Shown here: positions 1 to 11,010 of the stretch, piece after piece
Layout: each line of letters starts with the position of its first letter
Numbering within the stretch: the stretch's first letter is position 1
DNA from: Hofstenia miamia
Taxonomy: Eukaryota > Xenacoelomorpha > Acoela
Length of the DNA stretch: 64,000 bases
NCBI GenBank assembly: GCA_004352715.1
Contig: SCFE01000105.1
Coordinates: 84,735-148,734, forward strand
Direction: 5' to 3'
Position numbers and translations under genes: made by a program
Notes under the pieces: model-generated
What the model was told of the DNA's origin: nothing
The model's input: only the letters and a program-made list of their open reading frames with translations
The model's database searches: none

Positions 1-1565
1 AGAATTTAAACCTCGCCATTTCAACGTTTTTGTATAATACTTGCAACATTATTTTTAATATGAATTTTAATCTTTTAACCTAGGTATTTGTTTGAAGCGT
101 TTTGGTGTTTCATTCAATATATTCATAGCTGTGTAGAAATGACTTTTTAATTATTCACTTCTCATACATAATTGGTTCATTTAAATGCGTTTTTTTATTT
201 TGTTTATTGATTAATTTTGCAGCAAAAATAGTTTTTTGCAGTATAGCAAAGTATTGATCAATATTTTGAAGAACGTCGTTAGGACGTATGGATATAACAT
301 TGTGGATGTAGAAATAAGTTTGAGATTTTTTGTATTCATTATTCTTTTTAAAGCTATGAGTATAGTATGTTCTGCTACTTTAATAGCCCAATTTAAATAT
401 ACCTGAAATTTTCAGAGAATTTTTTGGTTTATATCTGTTTAGAATAGATTGGCATAATTGAAGTGCTTGAATACTAGAGTATGTATTCATTGAATTTTCG
501 CTTTAATTGAAGGTTTCCTGGGACATTTATAGTTAATTGCGTTTAAAGTCGATATGTTCATTTTTCTAATATGATTTGTGGCTTTTCAAAATGTGGATGT
601 GAGTCTAAAATATTTCGGAGATCCTTCAGGGACTTAACTTGTTTTATTTGAACGCCGTTGAAATTAAGTTTATATTGTAAACTATCAGTAGCTTTAGTTT
701 TTGTTTAACAATGCAGAATTGAGTGATTAATGTATTCACTTTTAGATTTAGAGATGAAAAACATTTAACGACAGAAGCACAATTTTTTTAGAGAATTTGA
801 ACGACTTTTTTCGCATATTGTATAATGTCAAATGTTGCTTGATCGATTAAATCGTTTATGTAAATATTATATAATGGGGAACGCAAAGTTGTTCCCTGTT
901 AGAAATTTTTAGTAGAAACCTAGAATTGATAACTATACTGTCATAATAAAAACCTACATATTAAACTTTTTGTAGTAATATATGATCAATCGAATCGAAT
1001 ACTTTCGATAAGCTTAAGCAAGCAATTGCTGAGTATTCCATGTCATTGTAGAATTCATCATTATAGTATATTTTCTTAATAATTCCCATTTGTTCTTTAG
1101 GGAAGAAAAATTTTGAAAATGTTAATTATTACTTGCTTTCCCTTTAGCAAATTTGCATACAGTTCATTGATTGTTTCAGAATTGATGTACTTTTCACGCT
1201 TCTGTTTCTTTTGTTCGATTACACCAATGCATTTAAAATCGATCCATTATTTTTTCCAAGATTTAGTGGATTTACCCACTTTTAGCATATTCGAATACGC
1301 AACTATATAAAGCAGTGATCTGATAATGAAAATTAAAAAAAAAATGTAATTTTCTGATATGCAATCGTCAATGCGTGTTTGACAATTAACGGTGAATCTA
1401 GAAAGATTTGTTTTATAAATTGTAACCACTGTGAATATTTTTAGCTGACTTTTTTCACTATTGTTTAGAAGGCTTAAATTCGAATCTCCCATTACCAATA
1501 TATTCATGTTATACTAGAACAGTAGAAGACTAATTTTCCATTAGTAAACCTTTTATTTGGACAAT
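1..1565 (-). mobile_element. Degraded LINE copy A (endonuclease and RT remnants)
   Basis: Reading the minus strand from about 1565 down, I see an AP-endonuclease remnant of a LINE pol ORF at 1507-1247 (strings VMGDSNLSLL and TRIDDCI, as in the GDFN and T-R-x-D motifs of the family). Linker sequence follows. Around 1020-950 is a reverse transcriptase motif related to FDSIDH. At positions 1-60 is the C-terminal WRG-F signature also seen in the LINE at 13743-14039. The frame breaks repeatedly, so this is a dead copy. It continues beyond the left edge. The family matches other LINEs in the window with RT core motif (I/L)QYADDT. Endpoints are approximate. Confidence 0.6.
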
Positions 1566-2329
1566 AGTAGATATTTCATATTTGCATATAGAAATGAAAA
1601 TCCTTTTATGCAATAGAAATGTAATTGAAATAAAAAAACACACATTCTTAGCTCAATAGAAAATGTTCAACAGAAAATTTTCATTTAGACGTAAATAAAA
1701 TTCTTAAGAACAAGAATAACAAAATGCATAAAAAATTAATTTGAGTCATGCAAAGCCGAGAGCACTTCCTCCAACGTAGGACGAGAATTGTTGAAACTAT
1801 CAGCATTGACAGACATAAAAATTTATTTCATTTTTGGCATATCTGCACAACAGTTGTAAAGAAAAGAATTCAAAAGATGAGGGTGACTCAATTACAAAAT
1901 TTGTTCAATGTCATTCGATTTTTTAAATAATCCTCGAAATGCACTGATACAGCTAACGAAGTTTCAACTTCCATGCTTAAATTGCGAAATTATCATTATC
2001 GCAGTTAATTTTAGATATTTTTCACATGTGCCCAATTGTGCTATCTAGCATATACATTTTTTGAATATCTAATAACACGCACTAAACATAGTTATCTACA
2101 GAAATTCTGTGGTGGATAGCAGCTTACTGCATGTATTTTCCCTATATAATTAGTAATTATTAATTACCATTCATATATTACATTAACTATTTAATTTTAT
2201 AATGTGTCGTTTTTTAGGAGCTTAATTACCCTTAATAAGAGGCCACCCTCTCAGCCAATCATACAAAAGTGAGATCTTTTGGGCCCCTTAATTGCTAGTG
2301 CAATTACTTTCCAGATAACCCAAAACTTG
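1566..2329. other. No gene recognised
   Basis: AT-rich sequence without recognisable coding, RNA or repeat signature. The short ORF at 1748-1930 has no family resemblance I can name. It lies between two LINE fragments of opposite orientation and is probably decayed flanking or untranslated LINE sequence. Confidence 0.4.
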
Positions 2330-2900
2330 CACCTATATCTCCTATTTTTGAGAAAAATTATCCATCAATTGCCACTAATAATCGGCGAAACTCAATTACT
2401 TCTACGAAAAGTAAAACATTCAAAAGATTATTACATAATCAACTAACTGAACATTTAAATAAGTATAATTTATTATCAAGCACACAATTTGGATTTCGCA
2501 AAAATTTCTCAACAATTGATGCATTATTAAATGCTACTGAAAAATAAATTTGTATCAAAGACTTTTAATTCTATTAATCATAACACACTTATTGAAAAAC
2601 TGTCTCACTAAGATTTTCTTGTAGTAGTAAGCAAATGATAACTAGTTACCTCAATCAAAAATTCCAGAGAGGTAAATTATTTTTTGGAATAGTTACTGTT
2701 TTGCAATGGGGTACCTCAAGGAACTATTCTAGGTCCTCTTCTTTTTACTATTTATATTAATGACATGCGTTCTATAACTAATTGCAATATATCCAATATG
2801 GCGATGACACATGAATTTTCAGTGATAATACATTAATGCACCTAAAAGTGAAATCTATAGAATTGAATTGTAATCAATTGCCAAATATTTTTGCGACACA
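2330..2900 (+). mobile_element. Degraded LINE reverse transcriptase fragment B
   Basis: The plus strand reads, across several frameshifts, motifs of a LINE RT in the right order: TQFGFRKNFSTIDALL (~2480-2535), a KTFNSINH remnant of the SKAFDSIDH catalytic block (~2560-2590), and GVPQGTILGPLLF-IYINDM (~2705-2770). A damaged equivalent of QYADDT follows at ~2790-2815. Only the fingers and palm are left. It is the same broad LINE class as the copies at 10026-10829 and 18957-22103. Confidence 0.65.
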
Positions 2901-3544
2901 AGTTGAATATTAAAGCGCCACTTCTGCAATCTCACATGCTGCTGGGGAGGTAAAACGAATTAATAGTGCCAATCTGAGACTAGAGGAACTATATAGTTTT
3001 TTCAGAAAATTGACGAAGATTTAAGTCTTCAAGAACTGAATGTGAATGATCATTTTCATCATTGCTAAGATAATTCATCAGTTCATGAAATTGAGATTTT
3101 CTTGTCAATTTACAATTGTAAGCACAACGAAGCCAACATTGCTGAAATCGCCAAACCGTCTTTATAGTAGGTCATGGGATACTGAAGCTTTTAAATTCGA
3201 ATTTTGCATAAATTTTTAATTAAATTCTGATTCATCACACATTCTTTACACGTTATAATAACCATTTATAAGATCTTTATGATGTCTTAGTTTGAACATA
3301 CTATTATTATGTTTGAGCTTAGAAATAGTTAATATAACTAATGTAGATTATTTTATACTTACTGTAAATAGAAATAGGTCATGGAGGGTACCAAACAAAT
3401 TTAAATCTATACATGCTAGACTCGAAGTGAATGAATTTTTATGTCATAAAGCAACATTATTTCAAGGAGAAAAAAGTCTCTTTTATAACAGAAACAGGCA
3501 CAGGATACAAAAAAAGCTAAATGCACTAAATAACAAATGGCAAT
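2901..3544. other. No gene recognised
   Basis: An 86-codon ORF at 3292-3552 (plus) shows no motif I recognise. The right edge overlaps the probable C-terminal decay zone of the minus-strand hAT transposase. Nothing else is supported. Confidence 0.35.
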
Positions 3545-3641
3545 CGCAGTGAACTTCTAGCATATGGATCAATAATGTCTTCAATATTAACTTGAAAGCT
3601 TTTGTGTACATATATATGTGCCAGGCTTGATAAGCGATCTT

Positions 3642-4055
3642 CTAACACTGTTGAGCGTAAATAGTTTTTATCAACTTCATTGTGCTAACGCTAGGCAAGT
3701 GCATTGGAACAAAATCGAGAGCTTTAACTGCAGTGCTTGGTCTGTACAGGATTTCCTTGCAATAAGCTTCCCACACCTCACTTTCAGCAATAAATTCTAC
3801 TTCAGAGCATCCCAATAATTCAGCATACATTGCGTATACATCTTTTGGCACTTCCTTGAACGACTTAGAAGACCAATTTTCAGAAATGAATGCAGATATA
3901 CACATTGCAACCAGTTGATGATGTGAAAATATTGAGTTTATTTGATTGACAATAGAATCGAGGTAAGGTAACCATACTGATTGTATAGTGGTAATCCTAA
4001 GTCCTATTTTAGGCAAATTGGAACGGTAAATTTGCCGGCTAACTATGCGAAGCAT
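3642..4055 (-). pseudogene. hAT transposase C-terminal fragment
   Basis: A 137-codon open stretch contains a P-Y-L-D-S-I-V motif and following helices typical of the region upstream of the hAT dimerisation domain. It ends in a shortened KLIKT string where the family has A-S-A-E-R-(S/T)-F followed by K-L-K. The catalytic glutamate region is not clearly preserved. It continues the block at 5462-5162 once the duplicated segment beginning at the single N (4077) is discounted. Confidence 0.6.
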
Positions 4056-4077
4056 GGTAACAGTTACATCAAATTTN

Positions 4078-4078
4078 G

Positions 4079-4110
<32 letters not shown>
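4078..4110. repeat. (GTT)n microsatellite beside a single N
   Basis: An uninterrupted run of GTT follows the ambiguous base at 4077. The N and the repeat sit exactly where a 59-bp sequence (4018-4076) recurs at 5162-5220, so this is probably an assembly joint as much as a natural repeat. Confidence 0.85.
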
Positions 4111-4132
4111 CAAAGGTTGAGTTTAGCTCTAC

Positions 4133-4443
4133 CCAGCAAACACAGATCTTTCATAACGACGTCGTTTTTGTGGTGTATTGGCGTTTAATAGGCTTTTGAA
4201 TTGTTTGAGTGGCGTTTATGCTGTGGATTAGTGACGGTGTATAATATTGTCTAGCATTATATATTTAAAAAATAGGAATAATTTTAGTATTACGACAATT
4301 TAAAAATATATTTCTTAAAAACTACATTTTTATTGATAATTTATCATTTTTATTATTGTGAAAAGACGTTGTTTTGTAATGTCATTTTAGTACCGTTATT
4401 ATGTCGTTTGACGACGTCATTATCACAGTTCTGTGTTTACTGG
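4133..4443. mobile_element. MITE with inverted ends CCAGCAAACACAGA
   Basis: The left end CCAGCAAACACAGA and the right end (reverse complement CCAGTAAACACAGA) form terminal inverted repeats. They are followed on both sides by similar sequence including a GACGTCGT block. The element is 311 bp and non-coding, as expected for a miniature inverted-repeat transposable element. I could not settle a target-site duplication, so the superfamily is left open. Confidence 0.7.
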
Positions 4444-4883
4444 TTAAATTTATAACTACAAGCAATTGTGAAAATAATGCCAACTAGTCTTTGTCTTTAT
4501 TTTTGATTGACTATGTAAATCTTCAAAGTTTTCGAAAGACTCATCAATATAAAATGTCAGATGTGCTCTGATCTAAACTTAAAATCGGAAATAACTATTA
4601 AAAATTGGCATTGCCAAGGACAACTAAATAGAAAGGACGCAATTACAGCAAATAGTGTGAAATAATTCAGAGGCCAATTATTTTACAAGCATGCTTTATC
4701 ATTTAGTTACACAAAACAAGAAAATTATACATTTTTTCATTGCTAAGCTTTCGCTTCTCATTTCACACAAAAACCTTTTCTTTATTTAAGAAAATGTCCT
4801 TAAACTTACGAACAAAACCCCTAAAATGTATTAGCCAAAAGGAAAGGAACGCCCTTTTTAATTCAAACTGAAAATAATCAACA

Positions 4884-5146
4884 TCGAGACCGAGATCTTG
4901 GCAAGTAGTATACTTCTTGTGATTCAATGAATCGATGATGAATCCAAGGAAAGCATTACATTTGTTTGAAAATGGCGCTCATCATATCAAAATTTGTTAA
5001 TTAAATATAGTCGGGCGCATGGTGGATCACGAAATTAGCGGGCGACAGCTATTCTACACTTAGAATATTTTCATGCTGAATCGTACATTTTCTGTAACTT
5101 GTATAAATCGTTTATTATGAATAATGCTTTCAGCTAACTATTGTCC
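4884..5146. repeat. Direct repeat unit 1 (copy of 5664-5927)
   Basis: About 263 bp, starting CGAGACCGAGATCTTGG and ending near CTAACTATTGTCCG, are repeated at 5664-5927 with a few substitutions. The second copy lies inside the nested hAT element at its left end. This copy lies inside the ambiguous segment next to the single N. Confidence 0.8.
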
Positions 5147-5620
5147 GAAGCCAATTACAAATTGGAACGGTAAATTTGCCGGCTAACTATGCGAAGCATG
5201 GTAACAGTTACATCAAATTTACCTGCCAGATCTGTAAATTTCGCAAAAATGTCATCCTAAATACGGATGTTACCATTATTATTTGAAAATAATATTGCTC
5301 TTTGCGATAATGGCTAAATTTTTCTCTCAAAAACTGCACATATTTAACTGCATCATAGCATTCCACATTTGTGCATTGTAGAAATTCAAATAAAACCTTA
5401 GTTCTGGCCATTATTTGCATAAAGCAAATAAGTGCAACTAAAAATTTAGGCTGAAAAAGCAAATTTAAATGGAAATTTGCCTCTTATCTCACTTTTCCAT
5501 TATGGTTACTGAGTAAGTGCTCTAGGGTTCGAACTATGGTTTCAAAATTGTCATGAAATACAATAAATGAGTCTTGAAGCTGAATAAACCTTGTTGTGCA
5601 TAAGTTTTGAAGCATTGAAG

Positions 5621-7059
5621 CACTAGCCTAGCCAGTGGGGGGACGGGCGGCCGCCCCCCTCCCCGAGACCGAGATCTTGGCAAGTAGTATACTTCTTGTG
5701 ATTCAATGAATCGATGATGAATCCAAGAAAAGCATTACATTTGTTTGAAAATGGCGCTCATCATATCAAAATTTGTTAATTAAATATAGTTGGGCGCATG
5801 GTGGATCACGAAATTAGCGGGCGACAGCTATCCTACACTTAGAATATTTTCATACTGAATCGTACTTTTTCTGTAGCTTGTATAAATCGTTTATTATGAA
5901 TAATGCTTTCAGCTAACTATTGTCCGGCTTATTATGTCCAGGCCTATTGTCCGGGCGAACATATTTCATGCTGAATATTTTATGAATATATTTATTACGA
6001 TTATATATAGTATATAATGCATCTTCTCCACAAGAATACTACACTCGAAGTATTTTTATACCTTTCTTGGATGAGCTAATAAACGATTTGATTCATCGGT
6101 TTTCGAAGCATAATACGCTTGCCTTGAAGATTTGTGCTTTCATTCCAAAATTTGTGCATCATTATGAATGTGAAAACATTGACAATATGATTGACTTTTA
6201 TGAACCATGCTGTCCCATATACAAAGACCGACGTCAAGGCAGAGTATGAGCGTTGGAAGTTGAAGTGGATGAACAACACCGATGCTCCTTCTTGTCCTGC
6301 TACTGCTTTGTCCCACTGCAACGCCGATTTTTATCCCTGTATTTATGATTACCTCCATATATATTGTGCACTACCAATAACGACTGCTTCTGCAGAGAGA
6401 ACATTTTCTTCTTTGAAGTACTTAAAATCATACCTTCGTACTACGATGACAGATGAACGATTAACTGGTCTTGCTCGTATTTTTATTCATAGAAGAGTTC
6501 CTATTGATGTGGAGTCAGCCATTGACAAATTTAGTGAAAAACATCGTAAGATAATTTTGAAATGAACAGCATTTGTAATTTTATTCATAATTTTTTTGTG
6601 TAATGAGCATATACTTGCATGTTATTGCATTAACATTATATTGAATACTGCACTATACTTTTGTTCACCTTTTCAATGCATTCATTCATTATATAGACTG
6701 CTATATATATGGTGTCATTCTTGTATCAAATTGTTTTTACTGGTCATTTTAGCTAATATATTACAAAATCTTAGTGTAAACTGATAATAATCCGCCATAA
6801 CTACTCGAGAATATAATGTACATGTATATACTATTACTATGCATAAGTATATTTATACATGTAATAAAAAAAAATCGAATTAGTATGGATGAAATTTCAA
6901 ATTTTATATTTTAAATTAAACGAATTCAAAATACGAAATCATAATCAAAGTATATGGATAAGATTACAGGATATATGATCATAATGATAAATTATATTTA
7001 AATATAACAAATTATGGTCCGCTCCCCCCCCTCGAACGCAAATCCTGGCTACGCTAGTG
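5621..7059 (+). mobile_element. Nested hAT element, internally deleted
   Basis: Inverted ends CACTAGCCTAGCCAG (5621) and CTGGCTACGCTAGTG (ending 7059) match at all but one base. They are flanked by 8-bp target duplications CATTGAAG (5613-5620) and CTTTGAAG (7060-7067), differing at one position. The 1439-bp element carries only the C-terminal part of a hAT transposase on the plus strand (6067-6565), including the dimerisation signature TTASAERTFSSLK and TDERLTGLA. The N-terminal finger and first catalytic block are missing, so it is a non-autonomous deletion derivative. It was inserted into the outer hAT transposase: coding on both sides resumes in the same minus-strand gene. Confidence 0.83.
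6067..6565 (+). pseudogene. hAT transposase C-terminal domain (nested element)
   Basis: Two overlapping frames (6067-6249 and 6191-6565) give the last part of a hAT transposase. The second has a canonical C-terminal dimerisation (hATC) domain: LPITTASAERTFSSLK, then the LRTTM and ERLTGLA helices, ending at a TGA at 6563-6565. The frame change near 6190-6250 is a frameshift. The catalytic domain proper lies upstream and is largely absent. The family is the finger-bearing type often annotated as zf-MYM or 52 kDa repressor-like proteins. Confidence 0.75.
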
Positions 7060-7870
7060 CTTTGAAGCGATCTGCAACCAGCCTGGCCCGTCCAAAAATA
7101 ATTGTCGCCTTGCAGTAGACGAGTTAATGAAGGTGATCAATGCAGCCACAGTTGAAAGCATATATCGAATGGCATCAATTTGAGAGGTAGAATTAAGCAC
7201 CAAATTAAGTGTATGACTTGAGCAATGAACATAAAGTGCGTGTGTGGCAGCAACTGATATTTCATGATGAACACCATTTACATGACCAGACATTGTGGCA
7301 GCACTATCATAACCCTGGCCAATCAGAAACAATTTTGACATCTTATGTTCTTTAAGAAGATTAAGGATTTCAGTAGTAAGTCCTTTTGCTGATAGATCTT
7401 TGACATTCACAAAAGAAATAAAATGTTCCATGATCTTGTGCTGCTTCTTATCTTTATCCTCCTTAACATTGCGAATGCAAAACGAAAGTTATTCCTTATG
7501 ACCAAGATCTGTAGTTTCGTCAACCAATATGGAATAAACCCTAGACTCTTTAATATCTTAAAGTAGACTTGTGCTTATTTGTTCACCGATTATACTTATT
7601 AATTCATTTTGCATTGTTTTGGAGATGTAGGTGGCATTTCGTTTGCTTTGTGAAAATGTCTTTCACGGACTTTATCCCCAACGCCAATACGAAACTGAAG
7701 GAGAGCTCGAAAATTTCCTTCTTTTGCAACTATGCTCTCATCATGCGACATAAACCCATCAACGCGGTGACCTCTTAAAGAAAGTCCATTTCTTCCAAAA
7801 ACAACTGTGTTTTAATTATGGGATAAGGCGTTTCCTATTTTCTGCCACAAGCCTATCTCTGTTTGAATCC
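7054..7870 (-). pseudogene. hAT transposase central region (outer element)
   Basis: The minus strand encodes the central hAT block. Around 7540-7500 is S-I-L-V-D-E-T-T-D, the family's catalytic aspartate region. After a stop near 7490 the open stretch 7431-7054 carries GQGYDSAATMSGH and HCSSHTLNLVLN, hallmarks of this hAT group. Upstream (7870-7700) frames hold remnants of the ENRKRLIP and NFRALLQFRIG strings. Coding is cut at 7060 by the nested hAT, and its continuation lies at 5620. Confidence 0.72.
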
Positions 7871-7895
7871 AGAAAATTTGCTATATCTTTTGACG

Positions 7896-7915
7896 GATAA
7901 GATAAGATAAGATAA
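7896..7915. repeat. (GATAA)4 LINE tail
   Basis: Four GATAA units sit just beyond the 3' end of a minus-strand LINE, so in sense orientation the tail is (TTATC)n. A matching tail occurs at 12195-12215 behind a related LINE, which suggests the repeat is a family-specific 3' tail rather than a chance microsatellite. Confidence 0.75.
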
Positions 7916-8049
7916 GACAATCTTTATTAAGAGAAAGTAAAGCAATTAATACAAACTGATGGCTTCTCAAAATAGCGTCATTAAAAAAAAATAAAACAAA
8001 ATCATCCTATTTACAAACCTATACATTGCTAAGAAGGCTAAGAATAAGT

Positions 8050-8607
8050 CTACATTCTAGTAATTGTGTAATTGCTATTATAGAATTTGTACCCTGTCCA
8101 AGATCTTCCTGAGATGAATTTTTGCTCAAGAATAAATCTTTTCACACTATTTCGGAATTCTTTCAGTTTTGTAATATGCTTAATTTCATTAGGCAGATTA
8201 TTCCATTGCCTTGTGGCTACGTTTAAAAATGAATTTTCTTTGACTTTACGTCTGAACCTAGTGACAACATATTTCTTAGACCGTCTATTGAAAGTTTTCT
8301 TAAATTCAGGGAGATTCATCTTATCATAAGCCGGAATTTCGTTAGCAGCTTTGAAAAATAATGTAGCAATATTGATTTGTATTAATTGTTGAGGAGAAGG
8401 ACACGTTTCCAAAATATAATTTTTGGTGTTACTAGAATTTCTTTTGCAAACATTTAAAGCCCATTTATATTGCAGCTGAAGTTTATTTATCAATGATGTG
8501 CTCAAATTTGAAAATAGTACACTCCCGTAATTTAGGTGGCTCATAACAAATGCGTGGAAAAGCTGAATAATTGCATGAGGCGGAAAATATACAGGTATTG
8601 TCTGCAT
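8050..8607 (-). pseudogene. LINE RT C-terminal domain
   Basis: A 185-codon frame covers the thumb and C-terminal region of the LINE polyprotein (HAFVMSHLNYGSVLF, then RQWNNLPNEIK and a terminal WTGYKFYNSNY). The first residues derive from a deletion junction that fuses thumb sequence to a remnant of the palm (see 8581-8700). It is not a complete ORF. Confidence 0.7.
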
Positions 8608-8723
8608 ATTGTATAAGATTGCAATTAGTATAAAAGTTCATATCATTGACAATGTACTGAGTTGATTTTAACTCGTTGTTTCCTATTACTTAAGAAACAT
8701 GTTATAATAAAACATGTTAAAAA

Positions 8724-9588
8724 CAGCGACATTTACCAATATGCCGACGACACATGCCTAATAAGTACCCTAAAAATGCTTTTGATGCTACCAAAATCCT
8801 CCAAACAGATGTAGAAAAACTAAACAATTATTTTACAAATAATCAACTAAAACTGAATATTGACAAAACGCAATTTATAATTTTTTCACCGAAGCCACAA
8901 AGAAATCTAATAAGTGATATAGAACTAAAGATAAATAATAAGCCAATAAAGCAAAGTGATACAGTCAGCTATTTAGGAGTGGAGATAGATAATGAATTAA
9001 AATTTGAAAAATTTCTACTGAATAAGATTCAAAAAATTACTACAGGCATTAGATATCTTCATCACTTACACAATGTAATATCAAGCAATTATCATAAACA
9101 ACTGATACATGCTTTCTGTTTGTCTCATTTTCAATACTGTTCTTTTCTTTTAACTAACCTAAATTCGAAACATCGTATGCTTCTATCAAAGACATTCAAT
9201 TGGTGTATAAAAACTCTAAACTTTGCACAAAAGCATGATGAAGCATCAGTATATTGTAATAAATATAAAATATTAACTCCATTCTAACAAGTTCATCTGC
9301 ATATGCTATCCATTTTACTTAAATTCAAATCTCATCAAACATCTCTTCTCTTCCTAAAGGACTAATTAAATTTAAAGAGCGATCGCAAAAATTTCTGTGT
9401 TTAGATAAAAATTCTAATGGCTTTCATCACATATCAATTAAATTGTGGAATAATTTAGATTATGAAATGCGAATGGAAAAAAACTATAAAAAATTTAGAA
9501 AAATATTGAAGCAGCTTCTTCTAATAAAACAATATACATTAGGGAACGGTAATACACTTCATGCATTCAAAACATTCATGCAACTTTG
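8724..9588 (+). mobile_element. LINE D 3' half, plus strand
   Basis: The plus strand starts abruptly within the RT palm (YQYADDTCL at ~8735-8760). It continues through a 177-codon frame (8754-9287) with KLNIDKTQFIIF and VSYLGVEIDNELKF and the thumb region (HAFCLSHFQYCSF). After a frame change it runs on to about 9588 (KLWNNL region, KTFMQL and stop). It is 5'-truncated, as most LINE insertions are, and opposite to the surrounding LINE C. It belongs to a related but distinct family. Confidence 0.7.
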
Positions 9589-10120
9589 AGCACCTACACA
9601 AACATTCACACAAACATTGATAATATAATTATATATTAGTAGTTAAGGGGGGTCGTACCCTGCTGCAAACAAACGCTTCTGATTGGTCGAGAGCTTATGA
9701 CGTCACATGTCACGTGACAGACCGCGAATATCAAAGGGGATGGTTGAGGCGTTGAGTCATCTAATTGATACTTGGCACTAAGTGCTTTGAAGATCTCGCT
9801 AATTGATTTTTTTGACATCTCCGCTAATGGGTTTTTAGTGACGTCAGATATTTTTAAATATGTCTACTAATGGATTTCAATTAGTAATGTTTTTAATTGA
9901 TTTACATATTAGGGCCATTTTGGTATGAGTAATTTCACTTTGATAATATCACGGGTCATTTTTTTGGTATGAGTAATTTTTGATATCACATTTGTTTGCA
10001 TTACGCCATGTTAATAAATACCAGGTTATAACACATTACATTCCATAATTTCGAGAAGCTTACATGTATAATTTGGTAAAACTTTCAAAAACAAATTTCG
10101 CATTTTGTAAAATATTCCTT
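9589..10120. other. Non-coding block with promoter-like sites
   Basis: No coding is recognised. At 9678-9720 there is an inverted CCAAT box (GATTGG), a CRE-like TGACGTCA and a CACGTG E-box within about 45 bp. A second TGACGTCA lies near 9839. At 9920-9985 the phrase TTTTGGTATGAGTAATTT occurs twice. It could be a LINE or DNA-element regulatory end. No function is shown. Confidence 0.4.
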
Positions 10121-10829
10121 NAAATAGTACACTCCCGTAATTTAGGTGGCTCATAACAAATGCGTGGAATAGCTGAATTATTGCATGAGGAGGTAATAGG
10201 TCAGCAACCTGAGAAATAGTTCTTATGCCAGCAGCAATTTTTTTCTGTGTAGATTTAATGTGCTCGGAAAAAGAAAGTTTTGAGTCAATTATTATTCCTA
10301 AATATTTGAAAGTATCACTTGTAGAAATAATTGCATTTTTTATAGTCAAATTTTTATTTGTATGCAAGTTATTGTTGAAAAAGGGGTTCATTATACAAAA
10401 TTGCGTTTTCTCGGCATTAATGCGTAATTTGTGCATAGCGAAATAATGGCTTAGTGACTGGCAGTTGGATTCCACTTTTTTTATTGCAACATCTAATGAC
10501 TTGTTGGCGGAAAATATACAGGTATCGTCTGCATATTGTATAAGATTGCAATTAGTATAAAAGTCCATATCATTGACATAGATATTAAACAGAAGAGGTC
10601 CAAGAATGGTTCCTTGCGGAACACCTTTTTCAATATTCAATATACAGCCAGTCTGAAAGTTGATTTTAACTCGTTGTTTCCTATTACTTAAGAAACTCGC
10701 AATTAAACTAGTACTATCGAGGGAGAATCCCATACGTTTTAGTTTTTTTATTAGTATGTCATGGTCGATTGAATCAAATGCCTTAGAGAGATCTAAGCAT
10801 GCAATGGCAACATATTGTTGATCATCCAA
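10026..10829 (-). pseudogene. LINE reverse transcriptase domain (best preserved RT in window)
   Basis: A 267-codon frame holds an almost complete RT palm: LDLSKAFDSIDHD (first catalytic Asp), GVPQGTILGPLLF, then LIQYADDTCIF with both catalytic aspartates, KTQFCIMNP, and YLGIIIDSK. Translation in frame continues upstream to about 10920 (TQFGFRRSFSTNDALI), although no start is present. The last 30 residues run across the single N at 10121 into unrelated sequence and should be discounted. Motifs resemble the CR1/Jockey-type LINEs common in invertebrates. Confidence 0.78.
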
Positions 10830-11010
10830 TGCATTTCGCCAGTTCTCTGTTGCCTGGATAAGTGCATCATTCGTTGAAAAACTTCTTCTAAATCCAAATT
10901 GGGTTGCAGAGAGCCGATTATGTTTTTTAATACCTTATGCGTTCTAAAAAACTATTTTCATCAGTCACAGATCGAGAAAGATAATGTGTTCTCATATGTG
11001 ATTGTAAAGT

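Larger units (their letters stand above)
4018..5220. repeat. 59-bp direct duplication bracketing about 1.1 kb
   Basis: The 59 bases at 4018-4076 recur without visible change at 5162-5220. Both belong to the same point of the minus-strand hAT transposase. The bases between them do not belong to that gene: a GTT run, a 311-bp hairpin element (4133-4443) and a copy (4884-5146) of sequence found again at 5664-5927. This may be an insertion with duplication or a false join in the assembly. Confidence 0.75.
7893..10960 (-). mobile_element. LINE C, minus strand, in two overlapping pieces
   Basis: One LINE pol is read on the minus strand. 10920-10122 gives the RT (TQFGFRRSFSTNDALIQ, DLSKAFDSIDHD, GVPQGTILGPLLFNIYVNDM, IQYADDT, YLGIIIDSKLSF). 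8580-7921 gives the C-terminal part ending in RSWTGYKFYNSNY and a TTATC tail. Both pieces contain the same ~69 bp (8512-8580 and 10122-10190), and a single N (10121) sits at the edge of one. The sequence between (8581-10121) holds a deleted RT remnant, an opposite-strand LINE and non-coding DNA. The LINE lies inside the outer hAT transposase gene. The pattern suggests insertion and then either rearrangement or assembly error. Confidence 0.75.

Noticed and set aside
6076-6358. Minus-strand frames opposite the nested hAT
   Set aside because: Antisense shadows of the hAT C-terminal coding sequence.
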